From assembly GCA_030762935.1 (NCBI GenBank), contig CM060900.1, positions 435,467,921 to 435,531,920 of the forward strand: a DNA stretch of 64,000 nucleotides, in the 5' to 3' direction. Position numbers and translations under genes: made by a program. The first letter of the stretch is position 1; each line of letters begins with the position of its first letter. Source of the stretch: Hymenopus coronatus. Its lineage: Eukaryota > Arthropoda > Insecta > Mantodea > Hymenopodidae. The notes beneath the pieces are model-generated. The model saw only the letters and a list, made by a program, of their open reading frames with translations, had not been told where the DNA came from and did no database searches. Shown piece by piece: positions 1 to 10,739 of the stretch.

Positions 1-480
1 AGCCACGTTACCGAAGGGGTAAATGAGATGGACATGCACCGTAATTTGCAGCACATGAAGTTCTGAGTTACGAACTGGCAATCCCAAACTTCCTGGCTGG
101 CCAATAAGCCATCTCATGCAATGGGTTTTATAAAACGACGTTAATCTTTTCTGTGTGCTATATACTGAATTTCTAATTCCAAAGCGCGCAATGTGGAGGA
201 CTTAATTCAAACCGATTGGACAATATATCCGTTCATTCTTGACTCCGGCTCGATGCTCCCTCAGAGCAGGTTGACTTGTATAAGGCGTGTTTTCATCCAG
301 TCCACTACGAGCACAAATTGCCTTGGAATTAAAACTTCAGTCTGTAGCTCACAGAAAATATTAATGTAATTTTGGATCCCACTGGACAGGGCTTATTGTC
401 CAGCCAGGAAATTTGGGGATTCCCAATTCGTAACCCAGAACTACATTTATTGCTGATTACGTTGGTAGCAAGACTGAATG
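1..480. repeat. Interspersed element with inverted arms (edge-truncated)
   Basis: Bases about 30-133 and 372-480 are imperfect reverse complements of each other. Both carry the recognisable core GTTACGAA-CTGG...TTCCTGGCTGG-CAATAAG, separated by about 240 bases. A third, diverged copy lies on the minus strand at 35080-35345, so this is a dispersed family rather than a local palindrome. No coding capacity is seen. The inverted arms suggest a non-autonomous DNA transposon; the left boundary may lie outside the window. Confidence 0.5.
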
Positions 481-559
481 AGAGGCCTTGCCTGATTCAG
501 AAGGTGACACACACTTTCATTTGTTACAATATCCGTATTCTCAATTTATGTTAAACTCT

Positions 560-957
560 TAACACATTTCAGGCGTTATTTCAATTGGTAAAATCACGTA
601 CGTTGTTAAATATGTGCACACAACGAACAGAGGTTTGCCACTAGTGACAGAAAAGGCATGCTTTTATAGAACCTAGTCTATGCTTGCGTTATCATATCTG
701 TCCTTTCCGGTTTGCATTTCTGCGACTTTCTTGTGTGATTTTTTTTATCTATTTTGTGAGATCTCTGACAACACTGTGAATAAATTAAACAATATTACTT
801 TTATAGGTACAATGGCATAAAAATTAGATCATTAAATAAATGGTTTAATTCTTATTTATCATTAAAGTTAAAGGAAGACATGAACTATAATAGTTATGTA
901 ACGGTTCTATAATAATAGTTATTATGATATAAGTGAGAGGTGGGCGTCGAAAAACCT
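560..957. other. Non-genic AT-rich stretch
   Basis: AT-rich sequence without an open frame, tandem repeat or recognisable element. Nothing further is supported. Confidence 0.5.
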
Positions 958-1383
958 CACGAGTAAGTAGGTATAAAAGGTTACATTTCGCCTAAGTTTG
1001 GCATAATAATTAGATCAATTACTTTTCATATTAATTAATCTGTATAATTAATTGATTTGCATATCAAAATATTTACATATAAAATTGAATAATAGTTGGA
1101 GCAATTTATTTGCATATCTGATAGCTATCAATCATTGATGCATATTAATGAGCCCGTGGACCACGCCCCTCTCCCCCAAAATCGCGGAAAACAGCGGATC
1201 GACAATTATTGAGGTACATGGGACTTTAAGCGTAATTTTCAATTGAAATATAATTAGGATTCTAATTATGCAATCCGATTTTACCTATTATTGAACAATA
1301 AAAACTTTATTCATTAACCGATTTGAATATTTACTATAATTAAGTTAATGGTGAATGAAAAGTCATTTCAAGGCATACGATCA
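958..1383 (+). repeat. Left arm of a ~400-bp inverted repeat pair
   Basis: This stretch matches the reverse complement of 10123-10522 over almost its whole length. Shared blocks include GGTATAAAAGGTTAC, GCATATCTGA-AGCTATCAATC, TTATTGAGGTACATGGGAC, GCAATCCGATTTTACCTAT and AATAAAAACTTTA. Both copies stop at the same inner point (GTCATTTCAAGGCATA). A TATA-like TATAAAAG lies near the outer edge of each arm and reads inwards. The pair could be the terminal repeats of a ~9.5 kb element or two opposed copies of one shorter element. There is no coding potential. Confidence 0.7.
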
Positions 1384-1508
1384 CAAGATAGTATCATACT
1401 TTACCTGTTTGGATATGGAAATGTTTGAAATATTCAATACCACACTTAGAAATACAAAAAACCAAATCCGCTTAAAAATTCTCCGAAAATCAAAAGCAAA
1501 ACAGATCG

Positions 1509-1510
<2 letters not shown>

Positions 1511-1560
<50 letters not shown>
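1511..1560. repeat. (TA)n microsatellite
   Basis: About 25 uninterrupted TA dinucleotides. The apparent tyrosine-isoleucine frame through it is an artefact of the repeat. Confidence 0.95.
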
Positions 1561-1562
<2 letters not shown>

Positions 1563-1734
1563 CCCTTAAGTGTATTAATGCAACTTATAATAAAGGAAAT
1601 ACATGACTCAGGGAAACAGGAATTATTTATTTATTTTTTATTCATTGCAGAGCAGAGTATGCGGACGGGAAAATAGACTTTTTTTGCGGGGGGAGGGCAT
1701 TCATCCAATACTCGAGTAAAAAAATCTGTTGTGT

Positions 1735-2560
1735 CCCATTCACATGACTTTCTCTACATCACTGTAATAAGTTATTGTTAAAAAGCATATTCTTCTATCT
1801 ACTTTATGATAATCGGGATAAACATTAGTAGACATTTTCTTAATTACTTGCTTTCTTGTAAGCAGCAGGGAAATCATGGAATACACTAGGCTAAAACGAT
1901 AGTAAAATCTTTTAAAAGCTGGTTGCCAATGTTGAAATCCGTTTCTATGCAGGGCCAGGAATTTACAACTTTCCATGTGAGAAATTATTTTGATTCTGAA
2001 GCAAATAACAAGGAATATCTCAGAAATTGTCAGTTCAACAAAAAAAATGCATATGACATAAATTGTATGTTTTAACAAAATCTACATTTGTTGTGGAGTA
2101 AGTTTTTGTCTATCTCTTATGGTTTACCAGTTATGCAAAATTCAGCAAAATTCATTCGGAATAAAGAGGTCTTTAGAGGCTATTCCCAGAAAATTCAAGA
2201 TATACATTTTATTTGCCATATAAATATCCTTAATATACGGTATTTTAATCAAAATCGTTAGAAGCATTTTTAAGAAAATCAAAATTATCGAATTTTTTTC
2301 CATGTAAAGGGTGGTTTGGTGTGGGGAGATTTGTCAAAAAATCTTCGTGTCGCATCCCTGGAAGATACTAGACTTAAATACCAAGTTTAGTATTTTACCG
2401 ACTTTTCGTTTCTGAGTTATCGTGTCCACTGACATAAGGACGCACACAACCACGGACCCTAAATCGTCTATTTCTGGTGAAATCTCGGTATCGAATTTTT
2501 GGGTGGAATGCAATACCTTCTGTATACACTATGTACATAATACGTATAAGAAAGCAACAA
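1735..2560 (+). mobile_element. Dispersed ACTTTCTCTA-ended element, copy 1
   Basis: One of at least four near-full plus-strand copies (1735-2560, 5560-6412, 17310-18148, 18396-19080) of an ~0.7-0.85 kb non-coding element. The left end reads CACATGACTTTCTCTACATC. The right end is the strongly conserved TTTCCGGTGAAATCTCGGTA / TCGAATTTTTGGGTGGAAT block followed by TACACTATGTACATA and an AGAGAAAGT-like end. The two ends thus form a short inverted repeat (ACTTTCTCTA). Inside are conserved TCTTCGTGTCGCAT and AAATCGTTAGA motifs. The right end here has lost bases (ATAAGAAAG). It is probably a MITE-like non-autonomous transposon; no transposase is seen. Confidence 0.65.
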
Positions 2561-3295
2561 TCTGAGGCTAAGATTTTCTGTATATTCTCTCATTAGATCT
2601 TGTTTTAAAGAATTTAAATAGTCAGATGCAATTTAATATGCTCCCCATCCTAGGACAGTCTTAAGCCATGAGTAGTTAAATACTTTGGCTGCCTTCTTTT
2701 ATGAATATTTTTAGACTATACAGTTATACAATCAGACTTGTCTGGAGTAATTTACTCTCCAAGAGTATTTTAATTTAACATAAAGGATAAGGGGTAAGGA
2801 TTAATTCTGCTGATAGTCAAAGCAAACTGTCACTGTGTTGATTTTATTTTCATTTAACTTTTAAATAATGTATGTTCTTAGTTTCAACCTTAGCAGGTTT
2901 CAACAAGGAAATCTTGAAAAGTGGAGATGTTGAGTTTTATGTAAATTTGCTATATTGAGTTTTGTTATATTTTCTGTTGAGCATTATATAAGGATCACAT
3001 TAAACCATCAGAATCTGTTAAAAAACAAATTTTGAAAAAAAATGGTATTTGTCAAGTTTAGTTAAAACAGTCCTCAAATTTAGACAAAAGTAAGGAGAAA
3101 CAACAAAAGGAAATTAAAATGCTAATGAGCCATAGACACAGAGGGAAAGAGGGTGCACAAAATATTTGCAAAATTTTAAAGAGTATGTTGAGGTGTTGAG
3201 GGTGTCAAATGGCATCCTGAATAAATAAGCAAAGTCATAATTTCCTATAACATAAATCTATCATCATTCACGCGTGCCATAGGCAAATTATTTTA
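2561..3295. other. Non-genic AT-rich stretch
   Basis: No open frame, tandem repeat or recognised element. Confidence 0.5.
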
Positions 3296-3299
3296 TGTG

Positions 3300-3422
3300 G
3301 GCCCTCCCCATTCGTTACATGAGACACATTTCACTGCATTTACCGGAATTCAAACTTGTGACGTTCAGCTTTGAATGGATAGCCAGTTTGGTATGTATTA
3401 TACTAACGACCATGTCTATTCG
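3300..3422 (-). mobile_element. tRNA-like SINE remnant
   Basis: Read on the minus strand this resembles a tRNA. A box-A-like TGGTCGTTAGTATAATAC is followed about 50 bases later by a box-B-like GTTTGAATTCC. The acceptor pairing is not convincing, so it is best seen as the head of an old tRNA-derived SINE rather than a tRNA gene. Confidence 0.35.
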
Positions 3423-3862
3423 AACCACTTCTGCAATAGGTGAAAATGAAAGGTCCATGAAACTGGCTTACATATAGAGGAAGTATGGCATATGTATCAA
3501 ATTAATTTGCACATTTAAGGGTTAAAGCTACAAAGTTGAACTTGGCATCTAATATTTTGTTTAACAGTGGTAACTCTTCACAGATGCCTCCTCTCAACTG
3601 TTCAAACATGGATCATCAGCTAGTTGCCCTTTGAGTAAAGCAGAGAGAGAGCAAATTTTCTCAATGCTCCTTCAAAATGCCTATTGCACTAAGTACTAGA
3701 AGGCAGGAACAGATAATTCCTTCAGTGCTGTGGCAGTACACCACATTTTGCATTTGAAATACGTAATCTACCTTTCGTAGGTCTATACACATATTGTAGG
3801 TTTATGATTGGTAGAACAATTCCTCTATTATGTCTCATGGCAAATCTATTTTCTATTCGATA
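3423..3862. other. Non-genic stretch
   Basis: No gene, repeat array or recognisable mobile element could be supported here. Confidence 0.45.
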
Positions 3863-3872
3863 TAAAGACTAC

Positions 3873-4203
3873 TAAGTTGGTGTCGGGAGATTAGATGGTT
3901 AGACCTTTAGGCTTCCACCTAGGCAGCTCGTGTTCGATCTCAAGCGCCCACATCTGGGCGGGTTTTCTCCGGGTCCTCCAGTTTCCATTGCCTCTCATTC
4001 CACTAATTGCTCCATCTATCATCACATTTCCTATCATCTATTTCACTTGAATTTCATATCATTCACTTCCTCACACTCATGCCTGGAACACTTGTTCCAA
4101 GTTCTCCGTTCATGCTGTTGGCTCCCTGACAGTCTTCAGACCGCTGCATCCTGGGTGTGTCAGTCCTGAATATGGGGAGGGTAAGCTGACTACGAAAAAA
4201 AAA
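3873..4203 (+). mobile_element. tRNA-derived SINE with poly-A tail and target duplication
   Basis: The head carries a tRNA-like promoter (ATGGTTAGACC... with box B GTGTTCGATCTCAAG). A GGCGGGTTTTCTCCGG block, shared with the SINE at 30434, comes next. The 3' body is different (a CT-rich ATTCCACT / CATCTATCATCAC tract) and ends in about 12 A residues. AAAGACTAC occurs immediately before the element (3863-3872) and again after the tail (4204-4212), which fits a target-site duplication. It is non-coding and RNA polymerase III type. Confidence 0.75.
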
Positions 4204-4253
4204 AAAGACTACCAATTACCATTTTCAAACTTATATACAAATGGATAAGTATG

Positions 4254-5385
4254 CTCGTAGACTTTCACGGCCGGTGTTATTATTGGTAAAATATAACGTG
4301 ACCGGGCTTGTAGGCCGTGGTCGAATATTAAAACTATTAAAATAACTAAAACTTGACGTTTCGTCCTCAGCTGTGAAGAACATCTTCAGAAATGAAGATT
4401 CCTGCCTTACAGCGTCTTCGCACCAGCCAGCACAACAGATAATCAGAACATAGCAGTCCAATTACTCCCCTCCCGCCATCTAAACAGTATATATTGCCGT
4501 CCACTGCTCCATGAATCTGCAGTGGAAGAAGTCTCAGAGTTTCGCTTAACATTACCGCAATAGACACATCCAGTAAGAATTCTTCGACCATGTCTCTCCT
4601 CAATTTCCACCTTTTATTCCCTTTCTAATACCACCTCCATTCCCTAAGGCTGCAGTCAGGTCTCATGGCTGTAAGCCTAGACACAACCTTTCACCCGCTC
4701 CCGCACAACGTGCGGCAGCATCCTACCACTCACCAACGCGGGTGCATTAGCGGGACCGCGCTAAGCTAAACAGACGATGAACTCAGCAATCAACTGTTAT
4801 AATGTGGAGGGTTTTCTTAGTGGGTATGCCGCACGAGGAAGCGGAGAACTCCACATATCCTGTAGCCCTCCGTGGTGTAATGCTTACCATGCTAACTTTA
4901 TATACCCAAGGTCGCGGGTTCAAACCCGGCGGAGGACGATGGATTTTTTCTGGCGTAAAAATCCTTAGCATGGCTTCTTTCGGAAGAGAAGTAAAGTTGT
5001 GGGTCCCGTGTCGTAGATTTACGGCACGTAAAAGAACCTTAAGCCTGATAAGAGAGGCCTCTGAGCAAAATTAAGCGATCTTTCACGCCCAATATAGAAT
5101 GGGACGCTGAGAACCAAAGCAGTTAAAGAGCGTCCATAAATAACAGGCCATTTCATTTCCACATATCCTCCCAGCCATTGCACCCCGGCTGGGGGTTGAA
5201 TGTGTAATGCATTTTTCCCATCCACGGTATATATATTTAAAAAGAATCCACAGTCGCCGTTCCTGCCCAGCCTCATTTCTGAAGATTGCCTCCACAGCTG
5301 ACGACAAAATGTCAAGTTTTAATTATTATTTTAATAATTTCGATATTCGATCACGGCCTACAAGCCCGGACATGCTATATTTGTT
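4254..5385. mobile_element. Long inverted-terminal-repeat element flanked by a 15-bp direct repeat
   Basis: The left arm (about 4284-4412) and right arm (about 5262-5385) are reverse complements. They share CCGGGCTTGTAGGCCGTG, AACTTGAC-TTT-GTC-TCAGCTGTG and ATCTTCAGAAATGA. The 15-mer CAAATGGATAAGTAT lies directly outside both ends (4239-4253 and 5386-5400) in direct orientation, as a target duplication would. The interior has no transposase, so the element is non-autonomous. A younger SINE (4862-5157) sits inside it. The internal GC-rich patch at 4680-4790 is unassigned. Confidence 0.65.
4862..5157 (+). mobile_element. tRNA-derived SINE, second family, with perfect 12-bp target duplication
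   Basis: The head resembles a tRNA: CCTCCGTGGTGTAATGCTTA for box A and GCGGGTTCAAACCCGGCGGA for box B with a paired T-arm. The body carries GTGGGTCCCGTG and AGCCTGATAAGAGAGG. The perfect duplication TCCACATATCCT flanks it at 4850-4861 and 5158-5169, which fixes both ends. Relatives are at about 19680-19862 (minus) and 61850-61985 (plus, truncated). Confidence 0.85.
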
Positions 5386-5559
5386 CAAATGGATAAGTAT
5401 TAAAATAGTTTTCTTATCTCTCCTAAAAATGTATGATTTGATGGAAAGGTCCCTTTAATAAATAGTCATCAATTTTTCAAAACTGTTATTGCAGCTTATA
5501 TTTTAACAAGAAGGTTTTCTTACCTTTGGCAAGAAGTTGAGTAAAAAAATCTGAAGTAC

Positions 5560-6412
5560 TCCATTCACATGACTTTCTCTACATCTCTGCAGAAAATATT
5601 ATTAAAAAACTTATGCTTCTATTTATTTCATGCTAATCGAGAAAAAAATAGCAGAAATAGTGTTATTGCTTGCTTCCATGTAAGTAGAAGAGAAATAAGG
5701 AAGTACCGTAGGTTAAAGTGAGAGTCAAAAGCTGGTTGCAATGTGACTGAAGTTCCTTTGTTTGTATGGAAAGGCGTTGACAAATTCCTGTATGAGAAAT
5801 GCGTAAGTTTTTCAAAGCTGAAACCAATAACAAGGAATATCTAAAAAAGGATCAACCCCACGAAAAAAATATAAATGCCATAAATTATGTGTTTTAACAA
5901 GCTCTACATTTTTGTGTGGTAAGCTTTTGTTTATCTCTTACGGTTTAGCAGTTATGCAAAATTCCGTAAAATTCATCCAGAATAAAGCAGTCTTCAGAGA
6001 CTATTCCCAGAAAATTCAAGATATACACTTTATTTGTGAGGTAAATATTTTTAACATACGATATTTTAATCAAAACCGTTAGAGCCATTTTTGAGAAAAT
6101 CAAACTTTTCCAAAAAAAGTTCCACGCAAAGGATAGTTGCGGTCGGGGGGGGGGGTTTCTTGAAAATCTTCGTGTCGCATCCTTGGAAGATACCAAACCT
6201 AAATACCAAGTTTGGTTTTTAACGGACTTTTCGTTTTTGAGCTATGCTGCACACAGACAGACACACACACGGACATTTTTCTAAAAATGCTTTTTTTGGA
6301 TTCAGGTCTCAAAACGTGTATTTCCGGTGAAATCTCGGTATCGAATTTTTGGTTGCATTATAATACCTTCTCTATACACTATGTACATAGCATACATAGA
6401 GAAAGTAAACAA
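5560..6412 (+). mobile_element. Dispersed ACTTTCTCTA-ended element, copy 2
   Basis: Near-full copy of the family described at 1735. The left end is CACATGACTTTCTCTACATC and the right end TACATAGAGAAAGT, so the inverted ends are intact here. Homology to copy 1 begins slightly further left, at GAGTAAAAAAATCTG, so the true left boundary is uncertain. A G-run near 6147 replaces the GTGGGG of other copies. No coding capacity. Confidence 0.7.
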
Positions 6413-6424
6413 GTCAATGAATAA

Positions 6425-7345
6425 TCAGCATGACAAAATTCAAATGTATTACAAGAGCGCTAGGATGAACAAATATCAGACCAGCGGGAATCGAACCCTG
6501 GTCATCGGAATATACACAGTGAAATATGAACACATAGACACACACATTCATATACCCAATAAAACAACAAATTCAAATACAATGCAATAACGCTACGATG
6601 AAAAAACATGACACCAGCGGGAACTGAACCTTGGTCATCGGAACATCATACACAGATATTCATATATAGACACATACATACAATCATAAACGCAATAAAA
6701 TATCACGAATTCAAATACAAATCATTAGCGCTACGATGAACAAACATGTCACCAGCGGAAATCGAATCCTGGTCTTCGGAACATACACACATAGATATGC
6801 ACACATAGTCACATACATTAATATACCCAATAAAAATTACGAATTAAAATACAAATCAAGAGCGCTAGGATGAACAAACATGAGACAAGCAGAAATCGAA
6901 CCCTGGTCATCGGAACATACACAGGTTTCTTTTGGTAGTGTTTAAAGCTCGCTTTAACTACTTATGACACCGTAGGCGGCGACACTGATGATACATGAAG
7001 ATGGAGCACCGGTGGAATGCGACGGCGGGGGAAACCGGAGAACCGTAGAAACTCGCCCCAGCGCCTACCACAAATCTCACATACATATTCACACACAGAT
7101 ACATACATACATTCATATACCCAATAAAAATTACGTATTCAAATACAAATCAAGAGCGCTGGGATGAACAAACATGAGACTAGCGGGAATCGAGCCCTGG
7201 TCATCGGAACATACATACACAGATATGCACACACAGTCACATACATACATTCATATACCCAATAAAATATCACGAATTCAAATACAAGGCAATAGCGCTA
7301 CGATGAACAAACGTGACACCAGCGGGAAAAGAACCCTGGTCATCG
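6425..7345 (-). repeat. ~137-bp tandem array whose unit contains a tRNA-type B-box
   Basis: Six units are marked by the recurring ACCAGCGGGAATCGAACCCT block at about 6480, 6612, 6750, 6884, 7177 and 7318. Spacing is 132-141 bases once the SINE inserted at 6925-7079 is subtracted. Each unit also carries GCGCTA-GATGAACAAACATG and ATATACCCAATAAAA. On the minus strand the block reads AGGGTTCGATTCCCGCTGGT, a good RNA polymerase III box B. The array therefore looks like a tRNA-derived SINE fragment that became a satellite. No protein is encoded. Confidence 0.75.
6925..7079 (-). mobile_element. 5'-truncated SINE inside the 137-bp array
   Basis: Matches the 3' two-thirds of the SINE at 30434-30670 in antisense (GATGGAGCACCGGTGGAATG, GGGGGAAACCGGAGAA, CACCACAAATCTCAC). 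It lacks the tRNA head, as expected for incomplete reverse transcription. It interrupts the fourth unit of the array and so is younger than the array. Confidence 0.75.
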
Positions 7346-7349
7346 GAAC

Positions 7350-7770
7350 ATATATAAGCAGGTTCGCACACGGACACATACGCACACAGAACCACACAAG
7401 CCGTAACACAAACATGCACGCACAACCCCCCCCCCACACACACACACACGCATACACTCTCACACTCAGAGGTACAAGACCACACAGACACAATCTCACA
7501 CTCAGAGGTACAAGACCACACAGACACAATCTCACACATACGCATACTTGCACACCCATATACACAGTTACACGCACACACAAGCCCTCACACGCATAAT
7601 CTCACCAACACGCATATACATTTGCACACACACACAGATATAATCTCACACACACTTGCATTTGTGCAACCACACATACACATTTGCACACACACAGACA
7701 TAATCTTACACACACTCGCACACATTTGCATTTGTGCAACCACACATACATCAACACGGATTTTAATAAC
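7350..7770. repeat. CA-rich simple-sequence region with a perfect 36-bp duplication
   Basis: Irregular CA/CACAT repeats dominate. A 36-bp unit starting CTCACACTCAGAGGTACAAG is perfectly duplicated in tandem at 7459-7494 and 7495-7530. Long apparent frames on both strands are repeat artefacts. Confidence 0.85.
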
Positions 7771-8180
7771 AAGGCTTTTTAAAAAGATTATCACTGGAAT
7801 ATTAACAAAATGCGAGATCGGCTTTCACAATTTAGTCGAAATATCAATAATATACACCAACGAGTTTTACTACAATAATAGAGCAAGAATGAATTAGCAA
7901 TCTTCTCTTACTACGGCCGTGCAATATACCTAAACAGTGAATCTGTCTGCAAACACTTGCGCTGCTGGCCCTCGCTAAAACCTCTCTCACCAAAAATGCA
8001 AAGGGACATCGTTTAATGACTCCCTTCAGGTAAGGCTACGGTCCTGCATTTCATTGCAAGCCCAAAGGCATTTTCTCCCATTGTAGATAGAAATATTACT
8101 GAGAGAAAACCGCCAAAATCAGCCAGCCCGCAGACGACAGAGATAAAAGCAACAATTTTCTACTAAAGATGCCTTCTTTC
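7771..8180. other. Non-genic stretch
   Basis: Nothing recognisable lies between the CA-rich tract and the 135-bp satellite. Confidence 0.4.
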
Positions 8181-8184
8181 CTAT

Positions 8185-10122
8185 AAAATTCCACGTGATC
8201 ATCCCATAGGTATCTAAAAATTAATCATACCAGTTTTGTTTAAATTCGAAATGTACTACTAATTTTCAATGCAGATCCCAACTGCAAACTCATATTTTAC
8301 ACTTAAGTCATTTTTCAGAAACAGCTAAAACAACAACAAAAACACGTAGGTGCCTAAAAACTACAATCATACAAATTTTATGCAAATTGGATATATACTA
8401 CTAATTTTAAGTGCAGATGCCCACTACATACTCATTTACACCAAAGTGATTTTCAGAAACGTCTGCAACAAAATCACGTTGGTGCCTAAAAAGTAAAATC
8501 ATACCAATTTTGCTCAAATTGGAAATGTACTACTACTTTTCAATGCAGATCCCAACTACGTACTCATATTTTACACTTAAGTTATTTAAAGAAACATCTA
8601 CTATAACATAACCTTCCAGGTACCTAACATCTAAAATGATACCAAATTTACGTAAATTCGAAATGTACTACAAAGTTTCAATGCAGATCCTAGCTACGTA
8701 CTCACTCTAAAGTCATTTTAGGAAACATCTACTTCAACATAAACTTTCAGGTACCTAACATTTAAAATCTTACCAATTTTACTCAAACTCACAATGTACT
8801 AGTAGTTTTTAATGCAGATCTCAACTACGTACTCATATTTTACACTTAAGTCATTTTCAGAAACATCTACGAACACATAACATTCCAGGTACCTAAAAAT
8901 TTAAATCATACCAATTTTGCTAAAACGCGATATATGCTACTATTTTTCATTGAAGATTACAACTACACACCCATATTTTACGCTTAAGTCATTTTCAGAA
9001 ACATCTACAGCATAACATTTCAGGTGCCTAAAAACTTAAATCATACCAGTTTTGTTCAAATTCGAAATGCAGTACTAATTTTCAATGTACTTCCAAACTA
9101 CGTACTCTTTTTTATATTTAAGTCATTTTCAGAAACTTCTACGGCAACAAATATACAGGTACCTAAAAATTAAAATCATACCAATGTTACTCAAACTCGA
9201 AATGGACTACTAATTTTCAATGGAGATGTCAACTATTTTCTCATATTATACACTTAAGTCATTTTCAGAAATCTACGACAGCATAACCTTCCAGGTACCC
9301 AAAACTAAAATCATACCAATTTTGCTTAAATTGTACTAATTTTCAATGCAAATCGTAACTACGTACTCACTCTTAAGTCGTTTTAGGAAACATCTACTTC
9401 AACATAAACTTTCAGGTACCTAAAATTTAAAATCATACCAATTTTACTCAAACTCAAAATATACTACTAGTTTTTAATGCAATCTTAAATAATACTCATA
9501 TTTCACACTTAAGTCATTTTCAGAAACATCTACACAATAACCTTCCAGGTACCTAAAAATTAAAATCCTACCAATTTCGCTCAAAATCGAAATGTACTAC
9601 TAATTTTCAGTGAAGATTACAACTTCATACTAATATTTTACACTTAAAAGTCATTTTCAGAAACATTTGCGACAGCGTAATCTTTCAGGTACCTAAAAAC
9701 TAAAATCATATTAATTTTGCTCAAATTCGAAATGTACTATTAATTTTCAGTGCAGATCCCAGCTACCTATACATATTTTACACTTAAGTTATTTTCAGAA
9801 ACATTTACGGCAACATGAAATTTCAGATACGTAAAAATTAAAATCATGCCAATTTTACTCAAACTCGAAATGCAGATCTACATAACATACTTATATTTTA
9901 CATTTAAGTCGTTTTCAAAATCATCTATGGCAACAAAAATTTTCAGGTACCTAAAATTTAAAATCACACCAAATGTACACAATCTCAAAATGAAGTACTT
10001 ATTTTCAATGCAGATCTCAACTACATAATCATATTTTACACTTAATTCATTTTGAGAAATATCTACCACAACATAAGTTTTCAGGTACCTAAAAACTAAA
10101 ACCATACCAATTTTACTCAATT
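8185..10122 (+). repeat. ~135-bp satellite, about 14-15 units
   Basis: The unit is marked by AATCATACCAATTTT, found at about 8226, 8366, 8495, 8637, 8772, 8908, 9037, 9176, 9311, 9437, 9568, 9706, 9843, 9963 and 10105 (spacing 120-142). Other conserved blocks are AAATGTACTACTAATTTTCA, CACTTAAGTCATTTTCAGAA and the palindromic AGGTACCT. Units have diverged by substitutions and small indels, so the array is old. It ends exactly at the inner edge of the inverted-repeat arm at 10123. Non-coding. Confidence 0.9.
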
Positions 10123-10522
10123 TTATGCCTTGAAATGACTATTCATACACCATTAAATTAATTATAGTAAATATCCAAATCGGGTAATGTATAAAGTTTT
10201 TATTGTGCAATGATAGGTAAAATCGGATTGCATCATTAGAACCTTCATTCAATTTCAATAAACGATTCACCTCCAAAGTCCCATGTACCTCAATAATTGC
10301 TGATCCACGGTTTTTTGCGGTCGGGGGGTGGGCGAGGTCCGCGGATTCATTAATATGCATCAACGATTGATAGCTGTCAGATATGCAAATTAAATGCTCT
10401 AATTATTATTCAAATGTTTATATGTAAGTTTTTTGATATTCAAATTAATATGCAAATTAATTGCTATGACTATTATGTAAATGTGTGCTAGAAGTAACCT
10501 TTTATACCTGCTCGAGTAATCT
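10123..10522 (-). repeat. Right arm of the ~400-bp inverted repeat pair
   Basis: Reverse complement of 958-1383; see that entry for shared blocks. The satellite abuts its inner end directly, while the left arm has none next to it. The outer part holds GGTATAAAAGGTTAC on the minus strand. Confidence 0.7.
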
Positions 10523-10739
10523 AATAACCATTATATGAGAGTTGCATATTATATAATTGTTTTTACGACATGTACATACACACTAAATATTTAATATTTA
10601 GATATCTTATATACGAAAGATGAACTCCGCCGACCCTCATGTGTATTGTACCCTTGCGTCGATAACAAATGAAATTTGATTCACGGTGATAGTTGATTGC
10701 AAGTTGGAGACTGAGATATTTTAGCCTAGTGATAATGAT

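Noticed and set aside
7174..7599. 141-codon His/Thr-rich open frame
   Set aside because: Runs through the B-box array and CA-rich simple sequence; both strands are open there, typical of low-complexity DNA.
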